From: Deltaproteobacteria bacterium
GTDB lineage: Bacteria; Myxococcota; Myxococcia; Myxococcales; Myxococcaceae
DNA length: 12,615 bases
NCBI GenBank assembly: GCA_016875515.1
Contig: VGRA01000023.1
Span: 1 to 12,615 of the forward strand
Direction: 5' to 3'
The notes below the pieces were generated by a model. The model saw only the letters and a list, made by a program, of their open reading frames with translations. It ran no database searches and was not told where the DNA came from. Made by a program: the position numbers and the translations under genes. Positions 5,930-12,615 of the stretch are shown one piece after another; the stretch's first letter is position 1; each line of letters begins with the position of its first letter.

Positions 5930-7429
5930 ATGGACGCCCACCCCCGCCGAATGTTCACCCTGGCCCTCTGGCTGCTTCCTGCGCTCGCCGCCGCGCAGGT
6001 GGATCTCCGCTCCGCGGTGAAGCAGCACGTGCTGCGCAACGGCATGACGTGGTTGGTGGTGGAGCGCCACCAGGCCCCGGTCTTCACCGGCTTCGTCCGG
6101 GTGAAGGTGGGCGGGGCGGACGAGGAGGCCGGGTACACGGGGCTGGCGCACCTGTTCGAGCACATGGCCTTCAAGGGCACGGCGGCGCTCGGGACCACGG
6201 ACTTCGAGGCGGAGAAGGGGCTGTTGCGGAAAATTGCCGAGGCGGGGGACCGGCTGTCCGCGCTGGAGCGCTCGGTGCAGGGGGCCACCGAGGAGGCGGC
6301 GCGGCTGCGGACGGAGCTCAAGCAACTGGGCGAGGCGCATGGGAAGCTCACGGACGAGAACGCGCTGTCCGCCCTGTACCAGCTCAACGGCGCGGTGGGG
6401 CTGAACGCCACCACGGACAAGGATCTCACCAGCTACTTCGTCAGCTTCCCGCGGAACCGGCTGGAGCTGTGGGCGCAGGTGGAGGCCTCGCGGCTGGCGG
6501 CCCCGGTGCTGCGGGACTTCTACAAGGAGCGGGACGTGGTGATGGAGGAGCGCCGCATGCGCACGGACAGCGAGCCGGGCGGCGCCATGTACGAGGAGCT
6601 GATGCAGGTGGCGTTCACCATGAGCCCCTACCGCTGGCCCACGGTGGGGTACATGGGGGACCTGGAGTCCATGACGCTGCAACGGGCGCAGGCCTTCCAC
6701 GAGAAGTTCTACGCGCCGGCCAACGCGGTGGGCTGCATCGTGGGGGACGTGAAGTTCGAGGAGGTGGTGCCGCTGCTGGAGCGGACGTTCGGCGCCATCC
6801 CCGCGCGCCCGGCGCCGCCACCGCTGATGTTCGCTGAGCCGCCCAGGCGCCAGCAGCGCCGCAGCACGGTGTACTTCGACGCGGGGCCCCGGCTGATGCT
6901 GGGGTTCCGCAAGCCCACGCTGCCCTCGCGCGACGACTACGTGTTCGACGTGATCGACGCGGTGCTCGGGGAGGGGCGCACGGGGCGGCTGCACCAGCGG
7001 CTGGTGCAGAAGGACCGGGTGGCGCAGCGGGTGGGGGTGTTCACCGGCCCGGGCTCCCGGCTGGACAACCTGTTCACCGTGGTGGCGTTGCCCATGGAGG
7101 GCGTGCCACTGGAGAAGGTGGAGCGCGCCGCGTGGGAGGAGCTGGAGCGGCTGAAGCGGGAGCCCCTGGCCGCGGAGGAACTCCAGAAGGTGCTCAACCA
7201 GGTCCAGGCGGGGCTGGCCCGCGCGGTGGCCACGAACAACGGGCTGGCCTCCACGCTGAGCCGTTACCAGGCGCTGGCAGGGGATTGGCGGTACTTCGTG
7301 GACCACCCGGGCGTCATCGCCAGCATCACCGCGGAGGACGTGCAGCGGGTGGCGCGGCAGTACTTCGTCCCGGAGAACGCGGTGGTGGTGGACCTGCAGC
7401 GGCCGGCGGCGGCGGGAGGTGGCAAGTGA
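5930..7429 (+). CDS. M16-family zinc peptidase, catalytic subunit, exported
   Basis: A 499-residue insulinase/pitrilysin-family (M16) protein. The inverted zinc motif HLFEH lies at 74-78 in LAHLFEHMAFKGT, with E77 as the expected catalytic base. E200 in YKERDVVMEERR is the expected third zinc ligand. The gap from H78 to E200 (122 residues) is longer than the usual 76 or so because of a charged, probably coiled-coil insertion around 100-145 (KIAEAGDRLSALERSV, then EEAARLRTELKQLGEAHGKL). GLNATTDKDLTSYF and the SPYRWPTVGYMGDL block follow. The C-terminal half is the second M16 domain. I chose the ATG at 5930: it gives a signal peptide with positive charges (MDAHPRRMFTLALWLLPALAAA, then Q). The ATG at 5951 would remove the arginines, and an open frame back to 5792 would add unrelated sequence. 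No Shine-Dalgarno is evident. It probably pairs with the next, overlapping gene product to degrade peptides in the periplasm. Confidence 0.93.
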   Translation: MDAHPRRMFTLALWLLPALAAAQVDLRSAVKQHVLRNGMTWLVVERHQAPVFTGFVRVKVGGADEEAGYTGLAHLFEHMAFKGTAALGTTDFEAEKGLLRKIAEAGDRLSALERSVQGATEEAARLRTELKQLGEAHGKLTDENALSALYQLNGAVGLNATTDKDLTSYFVSFPRNRLELWAQVEASRLAAPVLRDFYKERDVVMEERRMRTDSEPGGAMYEELMQVAFTMSPYRWPTVGYMGDLESMTLQRAQAFHEKFYAPANAVGCIVGDVKFEEVVPLLERTFGAIPARPAPPPLMFAEPPRRQQRRSTVYFDAGPRLMLGFRKPTLPSRDDYVFDVIDAVLGEGRTGRLHQRLVQKDRVAQRVGVFTGPGSRLDNLFTVVALPMEGVPLEKVERAAWEELERLKREPLAAEELQKVLNQVQAGLARAVATNNGLASTLSRYQALAGDWRYFVDHPGVIASITAEDVQRVARQYFVPENAVVVDLQRPAAAGGGK

Positions 7430-8952
7430 GGCGGGGACTCGCGGGGTGGCTGTGCGGCGTGTTGGTGGCGGCGTGCGCGGCGGGGCCGGAGGTGCGGCCC
7501 GCGGTGTCGGAGACGGCGGCGAAGGCCGCGCCGGTGGAGCCGCCTGCGGCGCCGGCCCAGCGTGACGCCGGGCCCGGCTGGCGCGCGCTGCCTGCCGCGC
7601 TTTCCGGAGATCCCACGAAGCTGGCCATCCCGCCGCTGGAGCTCTCCGTGGTGAAGCCGGAGCGGGAGACCTGGCCGAACGGGCTGAAGGTCTACTGGAT
7701 GCGGGATGCCACGGTGCCACTGGTGACGGTGCGGGCGCTGGTGGACGTGGGGACGGTGGACGAGCCGGCGGAGAAGCTGGGGCTCGTGGACCTGCTGTTC
7801 GAGCTGATGTCCTCCGGCGGCGCGGGAAGCCGGGACGCGGATGTGCTGGACCGGCTGCTGGAGTTCCACGCGGCGCTGGCGGGCGGCGCGGCGGGGGAGG
7901 AGTTCTCCGGTTTCGGGATGAACCTGAGGAAGGAGGACGTGGGCACGCTCCTGCCGGTGCTGTCAGACATGCTGCGGCGGCCGCGGCTGCAGGAGGACCG
8001 GCTGAAGCTCACCGTGGCCCAGGCACTGGAGGACGTGCGGCGGCGCGCGGACTCGCCGGGGGGGCTGGCGGAGCGGGCGGTGCGCAAGGCGGTGTTCGGC
8101 CCGGACTCTCCCCTCGCACGGGAAGAGGGGGCGGAGACGCTGAAGCGGATCACCCGTGCGGACGTGAAGGCCTTCCACGAGCGCTACGTGGTACCGGGCA
8201 ACACCACGCTGTTGGTATCCGGTGACTTTGATCCGCCTTCCATGCGGGCGTTGCTGCAGCAGCTGTTCGGGGACTGGAAGGGGCAGGGGCGGGGGCCGCG
8301 GAGCTGGCCGGCGCCCGTGCCGCTGCAGCGCCGGGTGCTGCTGGTCCCCAAGGAGACGCCGCAGGTGAAGATCCGGATTGGCACGTGGGGCTACCCGCGC
8401 CGGAGCCCGGACGAGTACGCCATCCGGGTGATGAACACCGCGCTGGGCGGCGGGCTGGGGGTGGGGCGGCTGTACCTGCAGATCCGCGATGCGCAGGGGC
8501 TGGCCTACTCCGCCGGTTCGCACGTCATGCCGGGGCCCACCACCGGGCTGTTCGTGGCGAGCGTGGACACACGGCCGGAGATGGCGGTGCAGGCGCTGGA
8601 CTCCACGCTGAAGCTGCTGGAGGAGGCGCGGGCGGAGGGGGCGTTCAACGCACGCGAGCGCTCGCTGGCGACGGACAGCTACCTCAACTCCTTCGCCTTC
8701 CGCTTCGACGAACCGGAGAAGGTGCTGCGGGAGAAGGCCACGTTCGATCACTTCGGCTACCCGGACGACTACCTGGACCGCTTCCGGGAGAACATCTCGC
8801 GCGTGGACGGGGCCGCGGTGGCGGCTGCGGCGCAGAAGGTGGTGGACCCGGGGACGTTCCAGATCGTGGTGGTGGGGCCGCCGGCGAAGCTGGGGGAGCT
8901 GTCCCGGTTCGGTCCCGTCACGGTCATCCAGGACGTGGAGGTGTTCCGGTAG
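7426..8952 (+). CDS. M16-family non-catalytic partner, predicted lipoprotein
   Basis: A 508-residue second M16 protein. The N-terminus MRRGLAGWLCGVLVAAC has lipobox VAAC (C17), followed by a Pro/Ala-rich linker to about residue 70. The M16 fold then starts at RETWPNGLKVYWMRD, which matches the VLRNGMTWLVVER strand of its neighbour. The zinc motif is lost: HxxEH reads LLFEL (123-127), with both histidines replaced, while E126 remains. The second domain is recognisable from IRIGTWGYPRRSPDEYAIRV to LGGGLGVGRLYLQIRDAQGL, the M16 substrate-binding region. This fits the non-catalytic half of a heterodimer, as in the alpha/beta pair of mitochondrial processing peptidase. The GTG start overlaps the upstream TGA stop (GTGA), so translation is likely coupled and the subunits made in similar amounts. 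Lipidation would tether the pair to a membrane. Confidence 0.92.
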   Translation: MRRGLAGWLCGVLVAACAAGPEVRPAVSETAAKAAPVEPPAAPAQRDAGPGWRALPAALSGDPTKLAIPPLELSVVKPERETWPNGLKVYWMRDATVPLVTVRALVDVGTVDEPAEKLGLVDLLFELMSSGGAGSRDADVLDRLLEFHAALAGGAAGEEFSGFGMNLRKEDVGTLLPVLSDMLRRPRLQEDRLKLTVAQALEDVRRRADSPGGLAERAVRKAVFGPDSPLAREEGAETLKRITRADVKAFHERYVVPGNTTLLVSGDFDPPSMRALLQQLFGDWKGQGRGPRSWPAPVPLQRRVLLVPKETPQVKIRIGTWGYPRRSPDEYAIRVMNTALGGGLGVGRLYLQIRDAQGLAYSAGSHVMPGPTTGLFVASVDTRPEMAVQALDSTLKLLEEARAEGAFNARERSLATDSYLNSFAFRFDEPEKVLREKATFDHFGYPDDYLDRFRENISRVDGAAVAAAAQKVVDPGTFQIVVVGPPAKLGELSRFGPVTVIQDVEVFR

Positions 8953-8961
8953 GCCGTTTTC

Positions 8962-8989
8962 TTGACCGGTCCTTCCCGGGCCCTAGCCT
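8962..8989 (+). promoter_or_regulatory. Possible promoter for the PilZ gene
   Basis: TTGACC (8962-8967), a 16-nt spacer and TAGCCT (8984-8989), about 50 nt before ATG 9039 in the 86-nt gap after the M16 pair. The -35 is a 5/6 match and the -10 is weak. Confidence 0.35.
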
Positions 8990-9038
8990 TTCCGCAACAG
9001 GTGGCAACGTGCCTGTGACGTCCCTCCGGAGAGCGCCC

Positions 9039-9371
9039 ATGAACGACCAGCGGAAGAAGACCCGTGCCCCTCTCGACGTGTACGTGAATAAGTACGTAGG
9101 GGGCGTCCCGTACACGGCGCGAACGTCCGACATCAGCGAGGACGGCATGCGCCTGGCGAAGCTCATCGAGCCGAAGTCCAGCAAGAGGAAGGTGGGCCTG
9201 CAGTTCCAGCTCCCGGGCTCGGAGGAGATCATCTACGCGGAGGGGGAGATCGTCCGCGATTGGGCCTCGCCGCAGACCCACGTGGAGGGGAGCGGCATCC
9301 GCTTCACGCTGCTGTCCGAACGACACCGGAAGATGATCGGCGCGTACGTGGCGCAGGCCGCCGGCCACTGA
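9039..9371 (+). CDS. PilZ-domain c-di-GMP receptor, single domain
   Basis: A 110-residue stand-alone PilZ domain. Both c-di-GMP-binding motifs are intact: RxxxR as R5-K-K-T-R9 near the N-terminus, and D31-I-S33-E-D-G36 (DxSxxG) after a beta strand. The rest has the PilZ barrel pattern: GLQFQLPGSEEIIYAEGEIV, then VEGSGIRFTLLSERHRKMI ending in a helix. It should bind cyclic di-GMP in the cytoplasm and pass the signal to an unknown partner; such proteins often affect motility, exopolysaccharide or development. Start ATG 9039 has a good Shine-Dalgarno (GGAGAG at 9028-9033). An open frame extends far upstream but only as a shadow of the M16 gene. No output domain is fused and no partner is evident nearby. 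Confidence 0.93.
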   Translation: MNDQRKKTRAPLDVYVNKYVGGVPYTARTSDISEDGMRLAKLIEPKSSKRKVGLQFQLPGSEEIIYAEGEIVRDWASPQTHVEGSGIRFTLLSERHRKMIGAYVAQAAGH

Positions 9372-9379
9372 GGGGTTGC

Positions 9380-9409
9380 TTGACAGGGTGGCGCAGCCCT
9401 CCCTTGGAT
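9380..9409 (+). promoter_or_regulatory. Possible promoter for the four-gene block from 9422
   Basis: TTGACA (9380-9385, perfect -35), an 18-nt spacer and TTGGAT (9404-9409, weak -10). A transcript would start around 9416, only a few bases before ATG 9422. There is no Shine-Dalgarno, so a near-leaderless mRNA is possible. Confidence 0.4.
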
Positions 9410-9421
9410 CCGGCCCTCTCC

Positions 9422-10168
9422 ATGCGCGCCCTCCCTGCCCTGCTGGCCCTGTACTGCCTCGCCCCGCTGTCTGCCCGCGCGGAGGTGGACTGGGCGGAGG
9501 GGGTCATCCGTGTCACCGGCTCCGGTCCACCGGACTTCCGCGCGCAAAACCCGGCCCAGGCGAGGCTGGCGGCGGAGAAATCCGCGCAGGAGGCCGCGCT
9601 GCGGGCGGTGCTCGCCCATGCCTCCTCGCTCCCGGTCCAGCCGGGGCAGCCGCTCGAGGCGCTGTTCTCCGCGGCGCCGGACCGCGAGCGGCTCCAGCAG
9701 CTGGCGCGCGGCTTCCGCGTCCGCGAGAAGCGCTACTTCTCGGACAACGGACTGCAGGTGGACGTGGAACTGCCGCTGGCGGCGCTGGCCGCGGCCGCCA
9801 TTCAGGGGCCGCCCTCAGCGGTCATTAACGGTAAAGGTGAGTGGGAATTCACCGGGCTGCTGGTGGACGCGCGCGGCCTGGGGGCGCAGCCGGTGCTCGC
9901 GCCGCGGCTGGTGGACGAGTCCGGGCAGGTGCTCTACGCCCCCGAGTGGCTCTCCATGGATGCCCGCGGGAAAGTGGGGGTGGCGGCGTTCTTCAATGGG
10001 ATGGAGCGGGCGCTCAAGCACCCGCGGGTGGGGGACCGGCCGCTGGTGTTGAAGGCCTCCGCGGTGAAGGGGGCGGAGTTGGTGCTCTCCGCTGCGTCGG
10101 CTGCGAAGCTGCGCAAGACGCGCAACGGCTGGCTGGCGGATGGGCGCGTGGGCGTGGTGGTGCAGTGA
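9422..10168 (+). CDS. Exported LPP20/FlgT-like domain protein
   Basis: A 248-residue protein with signal peptide MRALPALLALYCLAPLSARA before EVDWAEG. The mature N-terminus (VDWAEGVIRVTGSG, then NPAQARLAAEKSAQEAALRA) has the pattern of LPP20 and FlgT N-terminal domains: a short strand ending in a GxG turn, then an Ala-rich helix with an RxxAE-type sequence. RVREKRYFSDNGLQVDVELPL completes an alpha/beta unit. The C-terminal half (GLLVDARGLGAQPVLAPRLV, then GQVLYAPEW) looks like a second unit of that kind and is common in bacterial envelope proteins. No catalytic residues are visible. I chose the ATG at 9422 because the signal peptide begins there. Its TGA stop overlaps the GTG of the AI-2E-family gene (GTGA), implying coupled translation. 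A role in flagella is not implied, as no flagellar gene is nearby. Confidence 0.75.
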   Translation: MRALPALLALYCLAPLSARAEVDWAEGVIRVTGSGPPDFRAQNPAQARLAAEKSAQEAALRAVLAHASSLPVQPGQPLEALFSAAPDRERLQQLARGFRVREKRYFSDNGLQVDVELPLAALAAAAIQGPPSAVINGKGEWEFTGLLVDARGLGAQPVLAPRLVDESGQVLYAPEWLSMDARGKVGVAAFFNGMERALKHPRVGDRPLVLKASAVKGAELVLSAASAAKLRKTRNGWLADGRVGVVVQ

Positions 10169-11331
10169 GCCGGAAGCGCGGCAAGGCGCCCGCGTCACAG
10201 GAGCATCCAGCGGGCGGCGCGGCGGTGGAGCCGGGGCCTGTTCGCGGGGGACGCTGGGGCGCGGCGCAGGTGGACGTGGCGTGGGCCGCGGCCATGGTGG
10301 CGGGGCTGCTGGCGGCGCTGCTGTTGCTGTCGCTCACCCACGGGGTGGCCATCACGCTGTCGCTCGCGCTCGCGGTGACGTACGTGTTGAACCCGGTGGT
10401 GAGCTGGCTGGCCCCGCGGGTGGGCGGCCGTGCCGCGGCCACCTCCGCGGTGTTCGTCGCGCTGGTGCTCGCCGTGGCAGGCGCGGTGGTGCTGCTGGTG
10501 CCTGCGCTCTGGGGGCAGGCGGAGAAGCTGCCCGCGTTCGTGGTGACCGCGTCACGCTCGCTCGTGCCGCGGGTGGAGGAGTGGTTCGGGGTGTCCGTCC
10601 CGGAATTCCTCGAGCGGCGGGTGGGGGAGCTGGGGGCGGATGCCTCGGGGGTGCTGCAGGACATGGGGCCGTCGGTCGCCAAGGTGGCGGCGAGGCTGGC
10701 GAGCAACACCGCCGGCGTGCTGGCCACGGCGGTGGGGCTGCTGGTGGTGCCGGTGATCGCCTTCTTCCTCCTGGTGGACTACCCGCAGCTGCTCGAGCGG
10801 ATGGCGGGGCTCTTCCCGCGCCGCCATGAGCCCCAGCTGCGGCGACGGTTCTCCGAGGTGGACGCGGTGCTGTCCGCGTTCGTGCGTGGGCAGCTGACGG
10901 TGGGGGCGCTGCTGTCCGTGCTCTACGGAGTGGGGCTGTGGGTGGCGCGCCTGGAGCTGGCCATCGTCATTGGGCTGGTGGCGGGGTTCGGCAACATGGT
11001 GCCGTACGTGGGCACGGCGCTGGGGGCGCTGCTCGCGCTGTTCGGCCTGGTGCTGGCGTGGCAGGGGCCGTGGCAGCTTGCGGTGGTGGTGGGCACGTTC
11101 CTGGTGGCGCAGGCGCTGGAGGGGCTGGTCATCACCCCGCGCGTGGTGGGGGACAAGGTGGGGCTGTCGCCGGTGGTGGTGATCGTGGCGGTGCTGGCGT
11201 TCGGCGAGCTGTTCGGCTTCGTCGGGGTGCTGCTGGCGGTGCCGGCGAGCGCGGTGTTGAAGGTGGTGGGGACGGTGGTGCTGCGGCGGTACCAGGACAG
11301 CGCCGCCTTCCGCGGGGACGGGGCAGCGTGA
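10165..11331 (+). CDS. AI-2E family (PerM/YdiK-like) membrane transporter
   Basis: A 388-residue integral inner-membrane protein. A basic, Pro/Gly-rich cytoplasmic tail of about 33 residues precedes the hydrophobic segments. Three helices follow (AWAAAMVAGLLAALLLLSL; VAITLSLALAVTYVLNPVV; SAVFVALVLAVAGAVVLLV), then a soluble amphipathic region (about 125-195). The next block has VGLLVVPVIAFFLLVDYPQL, GLVAGFGNMVPYVGTALGAL and ALEGLVITPRVVGDKVGLSP, the last two being family hallmarks (VPYVG; P and GxxVGLxP). The family was named for autoinducer-2 export, but members also carry ions or other solutes, so the substrate is unknown. Start GTG 10165 overlaps the upstream stop as GTGA. Earlier in-frame starts would lie inside the upstream gene. 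The stop in turn overlaps the next gene's GTG. Confidence 0.93.
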   Translation: MSRKRGKAPASQEHPAGGAAVEPGPVRGGRWGAAQVDVAWAAAMVAGLLAALLLLSLTHGVAITLSLALAVTYVLNPVVSWLAPRVGGRAAATSAVFVALVLAVAGAVVLLVPALWGQAEKLPAFVVTASRSLVPRVEEWFGVSVPEFLERRVGELGADASGVLQDMGPSVAKVAARLASNTAGVLATAVGLLVVPVIAFFLLVDYPQLLERMAGLFPRRHEPQLRRRFSEVDAVLSAFVRGQLTVGALLSVLYGVGLWVARLELAIVIGLVAGFGNMVPYVGTALGALLALFGLVLAWQGPWQLAVVVGTFLVAQALEGLVITPRVVGDKVGLSPVVVIVAVLAFGELFGFVGVLLAVPASAVLKVVGTVVLRRYQDSAAFRGDGAA

Positions 11332-12191
11332 CGGCCGCGGCGGCCATGCTGCTCGCCTCGCTCTGGGCGCAGGCGGAGGAGCTGCCTCCGCGCAAGGACG
11401 TTCCAGCGGAGGTGCAACGCGTCCCCACGGCGAAGCTGGTGGGGACCGTGCGTTCGCGGCTCCCGGAGGTGGTGCTGGCGGACAGCGGCGGGAACAGCCC
11501 GGCGCCGGCGGATTTCGTGCTCTTGGGCTACCGGGTCCACGTGTTCGCCTCCGAGGATTTGGAGCCGGACGCGCTGCGGCGGCTGGTGCGGCCGGGGGTG
11601 ACGCTCTGGCTGCAGACGCGCTCCAACATGCTGCGCGCCTCAACGGTGGACACGCTGCGTCGCGCGGAGGTGGCGTGGGTGCAGGTGCGTCCCCCGGTGC
11701 TTCGCGTGCACTGGGACCAACTGGGCAAGGTGCCCCGGGTGGGGGCATGGGTGGATGCCCGGCACGTGGGCGGTGCCGGGATGGTGCGGCGCGGCGCGCA
11801 CCCGTTGGCGCTGGAGGTGAACGGGCCCACCCCGCCGGAGGTGCTGGTCCGGGCGCGGCCGCTGGCCACGGTGTTCCGCTTGCCCATCAGCGCCGAGCAG
11901 GCCCGGCTCGTCCCGGGGGAGCGGCTCTTATGGGGAGGCCTGCAGGGAGGCTGTGCCGCGGAGCCGCAGCTCAAGGTGCGCCTGGACGCGCCGTGGCGGC
12001 CTGCGTGTGGGCACGGCGTGCTGGCGCAGCTCACGCGGGTGCAGGTGGCGGAGCTGAAGGCGCTGTATGCGGCCCAGCCCGGCGTGGAGCTGGCGGTGGA
12101 GGTGGCAGACTCCGAGGCGGCGGCGAGCGGCGTGGCCGCGCTGCTGGATGCGCTGGACGCGGCGGCGGCGCGGAAGAGCGCGGTGCCGTGA
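11328..12191 (+). CDS. Exported protein of unknown function
   Basis: A 287-residue protein I do not recognise. The N-terminus MTAAAAMLLASLWAQA fits a short signal peptide, with EELPPRKDVPAEVQ starting the mature part. No membrane segment follows. Alternating strand and helix stretches are visible (FVLLGYRVHVFASEDLEP; VTLWLQTRSNMLRA; AEVAWVQVRPPVLRV; LEVNGPTPPEVLVRARPL), with a likely helical C-terminus (SEAAASGVAALLDALDAAAA). This may be an alpha/beta or barrel fold, but I see no catalytic motif. C209 and C227 are the only cysteines in the mature region and could form a disulfide. Start GTG 11328 overlaps the upstream TGA (GTGA). ATG 11346 is the alternative and would shorten the signal peptide. 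Its stop overlaps the glycosylase gene in the same way. Being wedged between two coupled genes argues it is a real, expressed gene. Confidence 0.8.
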   Translation: MTAAAAMLLASLWAQAEELPPRKDVPAEVQRVPTAKLVGTVRSRLPEVVLADSGGNSPAPADFVLLGYRVHVFASEDLEPDALRRLVRPGVTLWLQTRSNMLRASTVDTLRRAEVAWVQVRPPVLRVHWDQLGKVPRVGAWVDARHVGGAGMVRRGAHPLALEVNGPTPPEVLVRARPLATVFRLPISAEQARLVPGERLLWGGLQGGCAAEPQLKVRLDAPWRPACGHGVLAQLTRVQVAELKALYAAQPGVELAVEVADSEAAASGVAALLDALDAAAARKSAVP

Positions 12192-12615
12192 AGGGGCTGG
12201 CGGGGCTGGAGCGGGAGATCACCGCGTGCCGCGCGTGTCCCCGGCTGGTGGCGCACCGGGAGGCCGTTGCCCGGGAGAAGCGGCGAGCCTTGCGGGAGGA
12301 GAGCTACTGGGGCAAGCCGGTGCCTGGCTTCGGAGATCCGCGGGCGTGGCGGCTGGTGGTGGGGCTGGCGCCCGGGGCGCACGGGGCCAACCGGACCGGG
12401 CGGATGTTCACCGGCGACGGCTCGGGCGCGTTCCTGTACCCCGCGCTGCACCGGGCCGACCTGTCCAACCAGCCGGAGAGCCGCAGGCGGGGGGACGGGC
12501 TGCAGCTGCGCGGGGTGTTCATCTCCAACGCGGTGCGCTGCGTCCCGCCCGGCAACCGGCCGAGCCCAAGGGAGCGCCGTCGGTGCGCGCCGTACCTGCA
12601 CCGCGAGCTACAGCT
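12188..12615 (+). CDS. udgB: Family 5 uracil-DNA glycosylase (UdgB), 3' end cut by window edge
   Basis: 142 codons are open from GTG 12188 to the edge. The enzyme removes uracil, and often hypoxanthine, from DNA to start base-excision repair. The start carries CxxCPRLV (C14, C17) followed by HREAVAREKRR and SYWGKPVPGFGDP, a diagnostic stretch of the 4Fe-4S glycosylases. The active-site loop GLAPGAHGANRTGRMFTGD (59-77) has the family 5 form: it lacks the acidic residue of the GEAPG loop of family 4. FISNAVRCVPPGNRPSPRE carries C118, and C133 follows; these complete the four cluster ligands. About 90-100 C-terminal residues, including the HPS-type motif, should lie beyond the window. The GTG overlaps the upstream TGA (GTGA), so a cytoplasmic repair enzyme is coupled to envelope genes. 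Confidence 0.95.
   Translation, partial: MKGLAGLEREITACRACPRLVAHREAVAREKRRALREESYWGKPVPGFGDPRAWRLVVGLAPGAHGANRTGRMFTGDGSGAFLYPALHRADLSNQPESRRRGDGLQLRGVFISNAVRCVPPGNRPSPRERRRCAPYLHRELQ

Noticed and set aside
5726..7720. A 664-codon minus-strand open frame opposite the M16 genes
   Set aside because: His/Arg/Pro-rich antisense shadow. The plus strand carries clear M16 motifs.
9422..11331. Flagellar (FlgT) or quorum-sensing (AI-2 export) module
   Set aside because: These names come from single family members. No flagellar or luxS/lsr genes are present, so neither function is supported.

Overview
The window is GC-rich (about 70%) bacterial DNA with few and short gaps between genes. The mix of genes points to the Myxococcota, most likely Myxococcales: a MopE-type cysteine-rich lipoprotein with a beta-helix tail, a CspA with the DVFCHH motif, an exported FKBP, M16 and M2 peptidases and a PilZ protein. 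This assignment comes from protein features only. No rRNA or other taxonomic marker is present. I see no mobile element, CRISPR array, tRNA or rRNA.

Layout. A leftward cysteine-rich lipoprotein gene (1641 down to the window edge, truncated) is divergent from a rightward group (1711-4684). That group holds a small SelW-like redox protein, an EamA-family transporter and an M2 (ACE-like) metallopeptidase. A monocistronic cold-shock gene (4827-5030) follows and converges on a leftward exported FKBP prolyl isomerase (5789-5121), with a strong shared terminator hairpin between them. Rightward again come a translationally coupled pair of M16 peptidase homologues, one catalytic and one with a destroyed zinc site (5930-8952), and a PilZ c-di-GMP receptor (9039-9371). 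The last block has four genes: an exported LPP20/FlgT-like protein, an AI-2E-family membrane protein, an exported protein of unknown function and a family 5 uracil-DNA glycosylase that runs off the window.

The main finding is at 1711-1947. Standard gene calling would miss this gene or call only its 3' part. Reading the in-frame TGA at 1738-1740 as selenocysteine gives a complete 78-residue SelW/Rdx-family protein with a CxxU redox motif (C7-T-A-U10). Six bases after the UGA lies a two-tiered hairpin (1747-1783) with the size, spacing and loop G of a bacterial SECIS element. The lower 5' arm of that hairpin can pair instead with a segment containing the UGA itself (1737-1753), so two alternative folds are possible. 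The genome should therefore encode selA, selB, selC and selD, none of which is in this window.

A second theme is translational coupling: four junctions (7426, 10165, 11328, 12188) are GTGA overlaps, where the GTG start shares two bases with the TGA stop of the upstream gene. A third is the cell envelope: most products carry a signal peptide, a lipobox or membrane segments.
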